Shown here piece by piece: positions 1-8,414 of a DNA stretch of 64,000 nucleotides; within the stretch, counting starts at the first letter, position 1, and every line of letters begins with the position of its first letter. This DNA comes from C-114 sp963719285 (GTDB taxonomy: Bacteria > Chloroflexota > Limnocylindria > Limnocylindrales > CSP1-4). The stretch spans positions 186,001 through 250,000 of the forward strand of contig CAVRBO010000003.1 of assembly GCA_963719285.1 (NCBI GenBank). The letters are read 5' to 3'. Under the pieces are notes generated by a model. The model saw only the letters and a list, made by a program, of their open reading frames with translations, made no database searches and was not told the DNA's origin. Both the position numbers and the translations under genes were made by a program.

Positions 1-810
1 CGGGAGGCCGAAGGGGACCTCGACGGCGCGCTCGATGCGCTCGGCGAGGCGCAGCGAGTGTACGTGCCCGACTTCAGCCCCGACGTGCATCCCCTGGCGG
101 CGCGGAAGGCGCGGGTATGGGTCAGGCAGGGACGCCTGGCGGAGGCCGCCGCCTGGGCTCGGGATCGCAGCCTGTCGGCGGAGGACGACCTCAGCTATCT
201 GCGCGAGTTCGAACACGTCACGCTCGCGAGGATGCTCCTGGCCGGATCCGGGCGCGACCGCGCCAACGGTTCGTCGCGTGACGCACTCGACCTGCTCGGT
301 CGCCTGCTGCGAGCGGCGGAGCAAGGCGGGCGGACCGGTAGCGTCATCGAGATCCTGGTGCTCCAGGCGCTCGCGCACCAGGTGGGTGGCGACGTCCCTG
401 CCGCTCGCGGGTCACTGGAACGTGCCCTGACCCTGGCCGAGCCGGAGGGGTACGTCCGGATGTTCGCGGATGAGGGCCCACCCATGGCGGCACTCCTCGA
501 GGCGGCCGCCGGACACGGGACCGCCCGGACCTATGTCCGGCGACTGCTGGCGGCCATCGGTCGGCCCGCAGGCAGCGTCCGCGTCAACCAGGGCCTGGTC
601 GAGCCGCTGAGCGAGCGTGAGCTCGAGGTGCTCCGCCTGCTCGCGACCGATCTGGATGGCCCGGACATCGCGCGCGAGCTCGTCGTGTCCCTGAACACGG
701 TGCGGACGCACACGAAGAACATCTACGCGAAGCTCGGCGCGAACAACCGTCGGGCGGCGATCAGTCGGGCGGCCGAGCTCGACCTGCTCTCGCGAGCCCG
801 CGACCGCTGA
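1..810 (+). CDS. LuxR-family transcriptional regulator, C-terminal part (5' end outside window)
   Basis: The frame is open from base 1, so the N-terminus lies outside the window. The last ~65 residues are a LuxR-type helix-turn-helix: it starts at LSERELEVLRLL, the recognition helix contains SLNTVRTHTKNIYAKLG, and it ends in RRAAISRAAELDLL. The preceding ~200 residues are helical and Ala/Arg-rich with TPR-like spacing, as in the C-terminal half of large MalT/LAL-type regulators. No receiver domain is visible in this part. It ends 162 bases before a two-gene unit whose upstream region carries repeated ATCACCAC motifs, so it may control that unit. The family call is firm. The MalT/LAL assignment is inferred from the helical region, and the ligand is unknown. 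Confidence 0.85.
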   Translation, partial: REAEGDLDGALDALGEAQRVYVPDFSPDVHPLAARKARVWVRQGRLAEAAAWARDRSLSAEDDLSYLREFEHVTLARMLLAGSGRDRANGSSRDALDLLGRLLRAAEQGGRTGSVIEILVLQALAHQVGGDVPAARGSLERALTLAEPEGYVRMFADEGPPMAALLEAAAGHGTARTYVRRLLAAIGRPAGSVRVNQGLVEPLSERELEVLRLLATDLDGPDIARELVVSLNTVRTHTKNIYAKLGANNRRAAISRAAELDLLSRARDR

Positions 811-844
811 CGTCGGCCCTTGGGCCGCTCGCGTCCGCGACGAG

Positions 845-890
845 AATCACCACCCGCATCACCACATGTGGTGATGCGCCCTCACCACAT
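845..890. promoter_or_regulatory. Operator-like cluster of ATCACCAC motifs around a perfect palindrome
   Basis: Bases 858-875 read ATCACCACATGTGGTGAT, a perfect 18-base palindrome. Further half-site copies lie at 846-853 (ATCACCAC) and 882-889 (TCACCACA). The cluster sits between the LuxR gene and the start at 973. A regulator binding site is the simplest reading, and the adjacent LuxR protein is the obvious candidate, but that link is inferred. Confidence 0.6.
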
Positions 891-972
891 CGGCTCCTAG
901 CTTCCGGACATCGCCGGCAGGGATCGAAACGCCGGCGGACCCCAGTCAGGGACCAGGAGGCGAAAGGAGCAG

Positions 973-1257
973 ATGAGCGTCAGACCAAGCGTCGACGGCG
1001 ATCGCCACGAGGCCGGACGCTACGAGATCCGGCTCAAGGGCCATCTCGATCCCCGTTGGACCACCTGGTTCGACGGGCTGAGCCTCACCCACCACAACGA
1101 CGGCACGACCGTCATCCATGGCCAGGTGGCCGACCAAGCTGCGCTCCATGGCTTGCTCCAGAAGGTGCGGGACACCGGCATGCCGCTGATCTCGGTCATC
1201 TGCATCGAGCCCGAGAGTACCGGGCAACCCACGACGAAGGAGAACCGACATGACTGA
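973..1257 (+). CDS. Small conserved-type hypothetical protein (94 aa)
   Basis: The start ATG follows a strong Shine-Dalgarno region (AGGAGGCGAAAGGAG). The protein is short, soluble and without a signal peptide. Its middle (YEIRLKGHLDPRWTTWFDGL, then a His-rich turn and a GQVADQAALHGLLQKVRDTG stretch) matches the style of small proteins that often precede DUF4386 membrane proteins in high-GC bacteria. It overlaps the next gene by 8 bases, so the two are translationally coupled. Its function is not known. The operator-like repeats upstream suggest that the pair is regulated together. Confidence 0.75.
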   Translation: MSVRPSVDGDRHEAGRYEIRLKGHLDPRWTTWFDGLSLTHHNDGTTVIHGQVADQAALHGLLQKVRDTGMPLISVICIEPESTGQPTTKENRHD

Positions 1258-2014
1258 CACCGCTCGAACCAGCGCGACCAGGCGAGTCCCGACGGACGAC
1301 ATGAGGAAGAGCGCGCTCGCCGTGGGGGTACTGTTCATCCTCACGTTCGTGACCTCGATCGCCGGGGTGATGTTCTACGGGCCCGTGCTGAGCGATCCCG
1401 GCTACATCACCGGTGCCGGCGCCGACACCCGCGTGTTCGTGGGTGCGTTCCTCGAACTGTTCCTCATCATCACCAACATCGGCTGTGCCGTGGTCCTGTT
1501 CCCGATCCTGAAGCGGACGAACGAGGGCCTCGCCCTCGCCTACGTCGCCGCCCGGATCGTCGAGTGCACGTTCATCCTGGTGGGCATCCTGAGCGTGCTT
1601 GCGATCGTGACCCTGCGCCAGACGGCCACGGCAGCGGATGCGGGCTCACTGCTCACCATCGGCAAGGCGCTCCACTCGATCCACGATTGGACCTTCCTGC
1701 TCGGCCCCGGCTTCGCCGACGGCATCGGGACCGGCCTGATCCTGGGCTACCTGATGTACCGGTCCGGCCTGGTGTCCAAGCGCATGGCGCTCTTCGGCGT
1801 CATCGGCGGACCCCTCCTGGCCGCTTCGGGGGCCGCGGTGCTGATGGGCGCGACCCCGCAGGGCTCCGCGCTGCAGGGCATCGCCACCATCCCGGAGATC
1901 ATCTGGGAGGCGTTCCTGGGCCTTTGGCTCACGTTCAAGGGTTTCAAGTCGATCCCAACCTACGCACCCGAAGGCCGGGAGCACGAGGTCGCGTCGGCAC
2001 TCGCCGTCGCCTGA
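1250..2014 (+). CDS. DUF4386-family integral membrane protein
   Basis: 254 residues with about six hydrophobic segments. The first is at residues ~22-45 (LAVGVLFILTFVTSIAGVMFY); others are at ~65-90, ~95-120, ~145-170, ~175-200 and ~210-230. The order of helices and the motif HSIHDWTFLLGPGF are typical of DUF4386 proteins, whose biochemical role is not established. Upstream it is coupled by an 8-base overlap to the 94-aa protein, and a clear Rho-independent terminator follows 6 bases after the stop. The two genes therefore form a closed transcription unit behind the palindromic operator at 858-875. Confidence 0.85.
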   Translation: MTDTARTSATRRVPTDDMRKSALAVGVLFILTFVTSIAGVMFYGPVLSDPGYITGAGADTRVFVGAFLELFLIITNIGCAVVLFPILKRTNEGLALAYVAARIVECTFILVGILSVLAIVTLRQTATAADAGSLLTIGKALHSIHDWTFLLGPGFADGIGTGLILGYLMYRSGLVSKRMALFGVIGGPLLAASGAAVLMGATPQGSALQGIATIPEIIWEAFLGLWLTFKGFKSIPTYAPEGREHEVASALAVA

Positions 2015-2020
2015 CAACCA

Positions 2021-2050
2021 AGGCCCCGGAGCCAGGCTCCGGGGCCTTTT
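2021..2050 (+). terminator. Rho-independent terminator after the DUF4386 gene
   Basis: The arms AGGCCCCGGAGCC (2021-2033) and GGCTCCGGGGCCT (2035-2047) are perfectly complementary. The stem is followed by a short T run (2048-2050). It lies immediately after the stop codon at 2014. Confidence 0.85.
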
Positions 2051-2076
2051 CGATTCAGAACACGCAGGAGTACCTG

Positions 2077-2577
2077 ATGAACAAGTCAGACGCCTCGGCT
2101 GATCTTGCGGTCGACCGCGACCGGGCCGCCAAGCTCCCTCCCCGGTTCTTCGTCCGTTCCGCCTGGGTCCTCCACCGGGCCCTTCTTCGGTTCAGCCGGG
2201 GGCGGGTCGGCCTCCGGCCGCCGAAGGCCGGCGAGGCGTTCGGCATGCTGCGTCTCCCGACGATCGGCCGACGGTCGGGCCAGCCGCGGGTCGCGATCGT
2301 GGGCTACTACGAGGACGGCCCCAACCTCGTCACCTTGGCCATGAATGGCTGGGCCGAGGCCGAGCCCGCGTGGTGGCTGAACCTCCAGGCGCATCCGGAC
2401 ACGATCGTCGAGCTCGCGGATGGCCATCGATCGGTCCGCGGTCGCGCGGCGGAAGGCGCGGAGCGCGATCGGCTGTGGGCACGCTGGGGTGAGTTCAGCG
2501 ACAACTACGACGCGTGGGCCGCGATGCGCTCCCGCCCGACCGCCGTCGTCGTGCTCGAGCCGCGCACCGTGGGCTGA
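2077..2577 (+). CDS. Deazaflavin (F420)-dependent nitroreductase-family protein (Ddn type)
   Basis: 166 residues. The central block GRRSGQPRVAIVGYYEDG, then NLVTLAMNGW, then PAWWLNLQAHPD is the split-barrel signature of the deazaflavin-dependent nitroreductase family (Mycobacterium Ddn relatives), which binds reduced F420. The C-terminal part has the usual RDRLWARWGEF..YDAWAAMRSR..VVVLEP ending. The ATG at 2077 was chosen because it has a weak GGAG before it and gives the normal family length. The gene lies between a terminator and the TetR operon, so it appears to be a single-gene unit. The physiological substrate cannot be read from the sequence. Presence of the protein implies that the host makes F420. 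Confidence 0.85.
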   Translation: MNKSDASADLAVDRDRAAKLPPRFFVRSAWVLHRALLRFSRGRVGLRPPKAGEAFGMLRLPTIGRRSGQPRVAIVGYYEDGPNLVTLAMNGWAEAEPAWWLNLQAHPDTIVELADGHRSVRGRAAEGAERDRLWARWGEFSDNYDAWAAMRSRPTAVVVLEPRTVG

Positions 2578-2726
2578 TGCCGTGGCGTTCCTGGCACGCG
2601 GGCGGTCATCGGCGTCGGCCGCCCCGCCGTCTTGGACGCCTGAGCCCGAGGGTATGTCAATGAACGGGTCGGTCGGCCCGTCCGCCGGCTCTTGAGAGCG
2701 TCGGTCTGCGGTGTCGCCCCCGCTTC

Positions 2727-2756
2727 TTGACACGAGACTGAACAGTCGTTTAGTCT
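2727..2756 (+). promoter_or_regulatory. Promoter and palindromic operator of the TetR-ABC operon
   Basis: TTGACA at 2727-2732 and TAGTCT at 2751-2756 are separated by 18 bases. The imperfect palindrome ACTGAACAGTCGTTTAGT (2737-2754; arms ACTnAAC/GTTnAGT) covers the spacer and the -10 region, as expected for TetR autorepression. The -10 hexamer ends 7 bases before the GTG start, so the transcript is predicted to be leaderless. Confidence 0.75.
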
Positions 2757-2763
2757 ACTGAAC

Positions 2764-3399
2764 GTGAGTTCAACCACCGACCACGGCGATCTTACCGCCC
2801 GCGCGACCATCCGGAATGCCGCCTTGCGGCTCTTCGCCGACCGTGGCCCGGACGCGGTGACGGTGCGCGAGATCGCCACCCAGGCCGGCGTCTCGCCGGC
2901 GCTCGTCCTCCACCACTTCGGGAGCAAGGACGGCCTGCGAGCCGAGGTCGATGAGTTCGCGGCACACGCGTTCGACGCGATCTTCGAGGCCATGCCGACC
3001 GAGGACCTCGTCGAGCTGCTCTCCGGCGGAGCGTCAGGGGGCTCGGTCGCCGAGGCGTTCGCCCGGGGATTCCCGCCAGGCTCGCCGCTGCCGGCCTACC
3101 TGCGCCGGCTGCTGCTGACGGACGACCCGGCGGGAGCCGCGTTGTTCAGACGGTGGTATGCCCTGACCCGGCGCATCTTCGACGTGATGGTCGAGATGGG
3201 CGTCGCTCGCCCGAGCGAGGACCCCGACATCCGGGCGGCATTCTTCCTGGTCAACGACCTCGCCCTCATCCTCCTGAGAAGCCCGATCGCCCTGGCGATC
3301 GGTACCGACCCGTTGACCCCCGAGGGGATCAACCGGTGGGCTCGGGAGATCAGCATCGTCTATGCCGAGGGCGCGTTCCGTGCCCCGGAGAAGGAGTAG
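2764..3399 (+). CDS. TetR/AcrR-family transcriptional regulator
   Basis: 211 residues with a GTG start. The N-terminal helix-turn-helix spans residues ~12-58: IRNAALRLFADRGPDAVTVREIA, then a recognition helix in VSPALVLHHFGSKDGL. The remaining ~150 residues form the helical ligand-binding domain, with no recognisable ligand motif. There is no usable Shine-Dalgarno sequence, but a -10 hexamer lies exactly 7 bases upstream of the GTG, which favours leaderless translation. It lies 6 bases before an ABC transporter ATPase and probably represses its own operon through the palindrome over its promoter. The inducer is presumably a compound that the transporter exports. Confidence 0.9.
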   Translation: MSSTTDHGDLTARATIRNAALRLFADRGPDAVTVREIATQAGVSPALVLHHFGSKDGLRAEVDEFAAHAFDAIFEAMPTEDLVELLSGGASGGSVAEAFARGFPPGSPLPAYLRRLLLTDDPAGAALFRRWYALTRRIFDVMVEMGVARPSEDPDIRAAFFLVNDLALILLRSPIALAIGTDPLTPEGINRWAREISIVYAEGAFRAPEKE

Positions 3400-3405
3400 C
3401 ACCCC

Positions 3406-4362
3406 ATGAACGCGGCCCGACCCGTCATCCGCACCAAAGGACTGACCAAGACCTTCGGACCGGTCCGAGCGCTCGACGGGCTCGACCTCGAGGTGTCCCC
3501 CGGAGAGGTCCACGGCTTCCTCGGCCCGAACGGAGCGGGCAAGTCGACGACGATCCGTGTCGTCCTCGGCCTCATCCGCGCCAGCGGCGGTCACGTGGAG
3601 CTCTTCGGCGGCGATCCCTGGCGCCAGGCCGCGACGCTCCACGAACGGCTCGCCTATGTGGCCGGCGACGTCGCGCTCTGGCCGGGGCTCACCGGTGGCC
3701 AGTGCCTCGACGTCCTCGGCGCGACCCACGGCGGGCTCGACGAGGCGCGCCGGGCGGCCCTCATCGAGCGGTTCGACCTCGACCCGACCAAACGAGTCCG
3801 CGACTACTCCAAGGGCAACCGGCAGAAGGTCGCCCTGGTGGCCGCCCTGGCCGCCGACGTCGACCTGCTGGTGCTCGACGAGCCCACCTCCGGGCTGGAC
3901 CCGCTCATGGAGCAGGCCTTCCAGGAGGTCGTCCGCGAGCGACGCAAGGAGGGCGCAACCGTCCTGCTGTCGAGTCACATCCTCGGCGAGGTCGAGGCCC
4001 TTGCCGACCGGGTGAGCATCATCCGCCGTGGCCGGACGGTCACGACAGGAACCCTCGCCGAGCTGCGACGGCATACCCGGACCCACGTCCACGCGGTCAC
4101 CGCCGACGCGCCCTCGGGCCTCGCCGACGCCGCAGGCGTCGCGGACTATGTCACCGAACAGATCGACGGCCACGTCGACAGCCGGTTCACCATCGACGCC
4201 GAGCACCTCGACGCCGTCATCGGCCAGCTCCACACCGCGCGGATCCACACCCTCACCGTTGCCCCGCCGAGTCTCGATGCGCTCTTCCTGCGCACCTACG
4301 GCGAGAGTGCCGTGCCTCTCGACACCACCGAGCTCGGAGCGCCGGTGGAGACGCTCCGATGA
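3406..4362 (+). CDS. ABC transporter ATP-binding protein (drug/antibiotic exporter type)
   Basis: 318 residues. Walker A is GPNGAGKST (residues ~39-47), the signature region is YSKGNRQKV (~134-142, a divergent LSGGQ), Walker B is LLVLDEPTSGLD (~155-166), and the switch His is in SSH at ~196. The C-terminal ~100 residues form the extra domain seen in exporter ATPases of the DrrA/CcmA type. The stop codon overlaps the start of the permease gene (ATGA). Together with the TetR gene upstream, this is a self-regulated export system of the two-component ATPase-plus-permease kind. The substrate is unknown. Confidence 0.92.
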   Translation: MNAARPVIRTKGLTKTFGPVRALDGLDLEVSPGEVHGFLGPNGAGKSTTIRVVLGLIRASGGHVELFGGDPWRQAATLHERLAYVAGDVALWPGLTGGQCLDVLGATHGGLDEARRAALIERFDLDPTKRVRDYSKGNRQKVALVAALAADVDLLVLDEPTSGLDPLMEQAFQEVVRERRKEGATVLLSSHILGEVEALADRVSIIRRGRTVTTGTLAELRRHTRTHVHAVTADAPSGLADAAGVADYVTEQIDGHVDSRFTIDAEHLDAVIGQLHTARIHTLTVAPPSLDALFLRTYGESAVPLDTTELGAPVETLR

Positions 4363-5942
4363 GCGCGACCGGTCTGCGGGCCATGCTCGCCGTCCAATGG
4401 CGGACGCACCGCCGCGGCACGCTCGTCTGGATGTTCGTGCTCATCGCGGGAATGGTCGGCACGGCAGGTTCGATCGCCGGCCTCTACACCACCCCCGAGA
4501 AGATCCACTCCTACGCCCAGGCCGTCACCGCGGGTGACGCCCTCGTGGCGATCAACGGCCGCGTCGAGGGCATCGACAGCCTCGGCGGGATCATCGCGGA
4601 CGAATTCGGGTTCCTCGCGGCGTTCCTCCTGCCGCTCCTCGGGATCAGCCTGGTCGCACGGGCCACGCGAAGTGAGGAGGAGGCCGGACGACTGGAGACG
4701 GTCCTCTCGGGCCGGGTCGCGCGCCACGTCCCGGTGCTGGCCGGGCTCATCCTCGCCTCGGCCGCCATCTTCGTCACCGTCATCGCGTTCGCCCTCGGGC
4801 TGGCCGCCTTCGGCGTACCCGCCGCCCGAGCTGCGCTCTATGCCGCCTCCCTCGGCGCACTGGCCTTCGTCTTCGCCGGGATCGCGGCGCTGCTCGCACA
4901 GGTCACCCTGCATTCCCGGGGCGTCTACACGTGGGGCCTGCTCATCCTCGCCGTGGCCTACCTGCTGCGGGGCGTCGGAGACGTCACCAAGACGTGGGTG
5001 ACCTGGCTCTCCCCCCTCGGCTGGGCCGAGAAGGCCGCGCCATTCGGGGACATGAGATGGTGGACTCTCCTCATCCCCCTCGCCGTCGGCGGGCTGTTCG
5101 CGACGTTCGCCGTTTTCGTCGCTGGCCGCCGCGACCTCGGCAGCAGCCTCCTTCGCGGAGGCGCAGGGTCGCCGCGGGCGACGACATGGCTGCGCAGCCC
5201 GCTCGGGCTGGCGACCTCGATCCACCGGCCGGCGATCCTGGGTTGGCTTGCCGGTGCCCTGATCCTCGCGGGCACGATGGGTGCGCTCGCGAAGCAGTTC
5301 GTCGACGCCGTCCTCGGCAACACGGCCATGGCCGAGGCACTCGGGGTGTCGGGTGCGCAACCCCAGGACGGGATCGTCGCTCTTACCCAGCTCTACCTCG
5401 CGGTCATCGCCACGGGGTATGCCATCCAGGCGGTCGGCAGCCTGCGCGGCGAGGAGACCGCCGGGCGTCTCGAGATGCGGCTGTCCGGCACCCTGTCCCG
5501 CATCGGCTGGCTCGCCGCGCACGGGCTCGTCATCGTCACCGGCCTCGTCGCCATCGTCGTCGCCTCGTCGGTCGTGCTCGCCGTGGGGATGGGGTGGTCG
5601 ATGGGCACCGCCGTGAACCTCGGTCGCGTCCTCGGGGCGGGCGCGGCATACCTGCCGGCGGAGCTCCTCTTGAGTGGGCTGGCGCTCGCGCTATTCGGCC
5701 TGCTGCCCAGGGCGCTCCCGGCGGGCTGGGCGGCCCTCGCCTTCGTCGCCTTCATCGCCTTCCTCGGTCCGGGCCTCAAGCTGCCCAAGTGGCTGCTCGA
5801 CCTCTCCCCGACCTCCCATGTCGGCGATCCACCGCTGGGCACCGTCGAGGCACTGCCGCTCGTCGTCCTCGGCGCGATCGCCGCCGTCCTCGGTATCGCC
5901 GCGGCGGTCGGCTTCCGCCGTCGAGGGGTGCCGACGAACTGA
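4359..5942 (+). CDS. ABC exporter permease (large two-half membrane subunit)
   Basis: 527 residues starting at the ATG that overlaps the ATPase stop. About twelve hydrophobic segments are arranged as two similar halves of six. Each half contains the motif E(E/T)AGRLE (residues ~106-112 and ~365-371), which is characteristic of the fused-half permeases paired with DrrA-like ATPases in actinobacteria and Chloroflexota. No extracellular binding protein is encoded nearby, which fits an exporter. The substrate is not predictable. It is the last gene of the operon, and about 180 bases without a clear gene follow. Confidence 0.9.
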   Translation: MSATGLRAMLAVQWRTHRRGTLVWMFVLIAGMVGTAGSIAGLYTTPEKIHSYAQAVTAGDALVAINGRVEGIDSLGGIIADEFGFLAAFLLPLLGISLVARATRSEEEAGRLETVLSGRVARHVPVLAGLILASAAIFVTVIAFALGLAAFGVPAARAALYAASLGALAFVFAGIAALLAQVTLHSRGVYTWGLLILAVAYLLRGVGDVTKTWVTWLSPLGWAEKAAPFGDMRWWTLLIPLAVGGLFATFAVFVAGRRDLGSSLLRGGAGSPRATTWLRSPLGLATSIHRPAILGWLAGALILAGTMGALAKQFVDAVLGNTAMAEALGVSGAQPQDGIVALTQLYLAVIATGYAIQAVGSLRGEETAGRLEMRLSGTLSRIGWLAAHGLVIVTGLVAIVVASSVVLAVGMGWSMGTAVNLGRVLGAGAAYLPAELLLSGLALALFGLLPRALPAGWAALAFVAFIAFLGPGLKLPKWLLDLSPTSHVGDPPLGTVEALPLVVLGAIAAVLGIAAAVGFRRRGVPTN

Positions 5943-6126
5943 GCGCGCGGGGCGCCGCCGTCGCGCCATCGGCGCCCGTCGTGTCCAGGTCGAGAAGCGC
6001 CGCGCCGAAGCACGCGCTCCAGCGTCGAGCGGTGCCGTTGCCGACCTCAACGAGGAGGTTGAGACACCGGGGGCGCCCACGCTTGCCGGTCGTCTGTGAG
6101 CGGCAGAGCCTCAAGCTAATGCCGGA

Positions 6127-8061
6127 TCACGCCGAGTGCCAACGACTCCTCGGTCGGTCGCGCCTGCGCTCTACGACAAAGGCCCCTACCAGGATCATGA
6201 GACCACCAAGCATGATGAGACCGACCTGGGCCCAGGGCGGTCCCGGTTCGGTTGACAGGTCCGGCCCTGCGGCTGTGGGTGCGACAGGTACGACCCCGGC
6301 CAGTGCGGTCGGCGTCGATGTGGGTGCGACAGGTACGACCCCGGCCAATGCTGTCGGTGTCGGTGCCGCGGTCGGTGCCGCGGTCGGGTCTGGTGTCGGC
6401 GTCGGCGTCGGTGCTGCGGTCGGGGTCGCCGTCGGGTCTGGTGTCGGCGTCGGCGTCGGCGTCGGTGCCGTCGGGTCTGGTGTCGGTGTGGGTGTCGGCG
6501 TCGGCGTCGGCGGCGGTGCCGTCGGGTCTGGTGTCGGTGTGGGTGTCGGCGTCGGTGCCGCGGTGGGGGTCGGGGTCGCCGTCGGGTCTGGTGTCGGCGT
6601 CGGCGTCGGTGCCGCGGTCGGGGTGGCCGTCGGGTCTGGTGTCGGCGTCGGCGTCGGTGTCGGTGTCGGTGCCGCGGTCGGGGTGGCCGTCGGGTCTGGT
6701 GTCGGCGTCGGCGTCGGGTCTGGTGTCGGTGTGGGTGTCGGCGTCGGTGCCGCGGTGGGGGTCGGGGTCGCCGTCGGGTCTGGTGTCGGTGTGGGTGTCG
6801 GCGTCGGTGCCGCGGTCGGGGTGGCCGTCGGGTCTGGTGTCGGCGTCGGCGTCGGTGCCGCGGTCGGGGTGGCCGTCGGGTCTGGTGTCGGCGTCGGCGT
6901 CGGTGCCGCGGTCGGGGTGGCCGTCGGGTCTGGTGTCGGCGTCGGCGTCGGTGTCGGCGTCGGTGTCGGTGCCGCGGTCGGGGTCGCCGTCGGGTCTGGT
7001 GTGGGCGTCGGCGTCGGCGTCGGCGTCGGTGTCGGTGCCGCGGTCGGGGTGGCCGTCGGGTCTGGTGTCGGCGTCGGCGTCGGGTCCGGGGCGAGCGTCG
7101 TGAAGCCGACAGCGTTCGATCCCGAGCTCTCACCCGCGGAGTTGTAGGCCACCACGGTCCAGCCGGCATAGGGGGTCGCGGCTGTGAGACCGCCAACGGT
7201 GGCGGTCGTCGCGTTGCCCGGGGTGATGTCGGCGCCAAGCTCGAGGCCGTCGCCGTCGAGGATCCGGAAGCCGTCCGCGGCCGAGCCCGAGTAGACCCAG
7301 GAGAAGCTCGCGCTGGTCGTGGTCGATGCGGTCACGGTGAATGCCGTCGGAGCCGCGGACGGAGCAACGGCGCAATCCGACCGTGTGATGGTGTCCGCCG
7401 TCAAGGTCACCGCAGCGCCGAGGGCCAGGAGGCGACCGTCGACTGTCGCCCCGGAATAGGCGGTGATGGCGGTGATCGCCAGGATGCTCCCACGGAATGT
7501 CGAGTCAACGCCCAGGGTTGTTGAGCTGCCGACCAGCCAGAAGACGTTGCACGCCTGCGCGCCATTGGTGAGCAGGACCGTGCTGTTCGAGCCCGTGATC
7601 AGGGTGGAGCCGGCCTTGAAGATCCAGATCGCGTTCGGGTTCCCGCCGCCGTCGAGCGTCACCGTCGTCGCCACGTTGATCGAACTCGGAGCGTTGTACA
7701 CGCCTGGCGTGAACGTCTGGGTGCTGAGTTCCGCGACGGCGGGGAGGATCACGTCGTTCTTCTGAGCGAGAGCGGCGGCGTAGGCGGCCGCCACGGCGTC
7801 GTGAGCCGGGGCCGCGTCCGTGCCTGTGTACGTCGTCCCGGTCACGCCGGTATCAAGCCCCGTGATGGCGGTCCCGGGGCTGACGCCAAGGTCGCCCGCG
7901 ATCGTGGTCGCACCGGTGCTGGTGACGGTTGACCCGCCGAGCACGGCGAACGACGTGGCCACACCGAGGTTGACGAACGTCGCGGCCGCATAGGTGGTCA
8001 GCGGCAGAGCGAGGAGTCCGAGGACCGCCGCGGCGAGGGGGAGCCGCTTGATCTTGATCAT
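6127..8061 (-). CDS. Secreted ice-binding-like (DUF3494) protein with FN3 domain, Pro/Thr repeat stalk and C-terminal membrane anchor
   Basis: 644 residues. The ATG at 8061 has GGAAGG 11 bases upstream and gives a proper signal peptide (MIKIKRLPLAAAVLGLLALP, cleavage near residue 26). Residues ~27-225 match the ice-binding DUF3494 fold: NLGVATSFAVLGGSTVTSTG, GDLGVSPG, FTPGVYN, IWIFKAGSTL, NVFWLVGSS and VDGRLLALGAAVTL. A fibronectin type III-like domain follows (~235-325), then ~250 residues of TPTPTPDPTATPTAAP repeats. The protein ends with a hydrophobic helix (VGLIMLGGLMILVGAFVV) and a basic tail. No LPXTG motif is present, so the anchor is the helix itself. The head is displayed on a flexible stalk. 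Ice binding is known for some family members; others are adhesins, so activity here is unproven. Confidence 0.85.
   Translation of the reverse strand: MIKIKRLPLAAAVLGLLALPLTTYAAATFVNLGVATSFAVLGGSTVTSTGATTIAGDLGVSPGTAITGLDTGVTGTTYTGTDAAPAHDAVAAAYAAALAQKNDVILPAVAELSTQTFTPGVYNAPSSINVATTVTLDGGGNPNAIWIFKAGSTLITGSNSTVLLTNGAQACNVFWLVGSSTTLGVDSTFRGSILAITAITAYSGATVDGRLLALGAAVTLTADTITRSDCAVAPSAAPTAFTVTASTTTSASFSWVYSGSAADGFRILDGDGLELGADITPGNATTATVGGLTAATPYAGWTVVAYNSAGESSGSNAVGFTTLAPDPTPTPTPDPTATPTAAPTPTPTPTPTPTPDPTATPTAAPTPTPTPTPTPTPDPTATPTAAPTPTPTPDPTATPTAAPTPTPTPDPTATPTAAPTPTPTPTPDPTATPTPTAAPTPTPTPTPDPTPTPTPDPTATPTAAPTPTPTPTPTPDPTATPTAAPTPTPTPDPTATPTPTAAPTPTPTPTPDPTAPPPTPTPTPTPTPDPTAPTPTPTPTPDPTATPTAAPTPTPTPDPTAAPTAAPTPTALAGVVPVAPTSTPTALAGVVPVAPTAAGPDLSTEPGPPWAQVGLIMLGGLMILVGAFVVERRRDRPRSRWHSA
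6355..7095 (-). repeat. In-frame tandem repeat encoding Pro/Thr stalk
   Basis: A 48-base unit (16 codons, roughly TPDPTATPTAAPTPTP) recurs in near-identical form, for example at 6840-6887 and 6888-6935. It is mixed with shorter GTCGGC/GGTGTC hexamers. All length changes are multiples of three, so the frame is kept. Such tracts often vary in copy number between strains. Confidence 0.9.
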
Positions 8062-8263
8062 TCCGGTGAGCCTTCCGTGGTGATGGAGCCTTTGGCTCGA
8101 CTGACACGTACTCACCGGCGCCGGTGGACCCGCCTGGGCCCGTCAATGGAGGGAGATGCGCTTTCCTGCCTCGAACGCTACTCGCGCGAGCGCAGCGTCG
8201 CTATAGCCCATTCGGCATCATGGAGTTGACCACGACCGTGCGCGTAGATCCCCATGCACCAGA

Positions 8264-8286
8264 AGACCCCGCTCGAGGCGGGGTCT
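8264..8286 (-). terminator. Hairpin downstream of tmRNA, possible terminator
   Basis: AGACCCCGC (8264-8272) and GCGGGGTCT (8278-8286) pair perfectly over 9 bases with a 5-base loop. It lies about 130 bases beyond the tmRNA 3' end on the same strand. The T content after it is low on both strands, so termination is only a suggestion. The rest of 8062-8414 shows no gene. Confidence 0.4.
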
Positions 8287-8414
8287 CCGTATCCGTCTTG
8301 TCCGTCCCGAAGTGTCGGACGTCTGTCGCGCGTCTGAGGGTCTTCACTTTCTACCCGAACGCTGGCGGCTTTCCGGCCCACTACTCGTCCCTACCGCCGA
8401 CAGAGCGCAGGAAG

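Noticed and set aside
4931..7147. Plus-strand frame ending in hundreds of GVGVG residues
   Set aside because: It is the complement of the Pro/Thr repeat gene and runs opposite the permease frame; the minus-strand reading has signal peptide, DUF3494 and anchor.
8116..8414. Gene between the ice-binding gene and tmRNA
   Set aside because: Frames on both strands lack ribosome sites and family motifs; only a hairpin (8264-8286) is supported.
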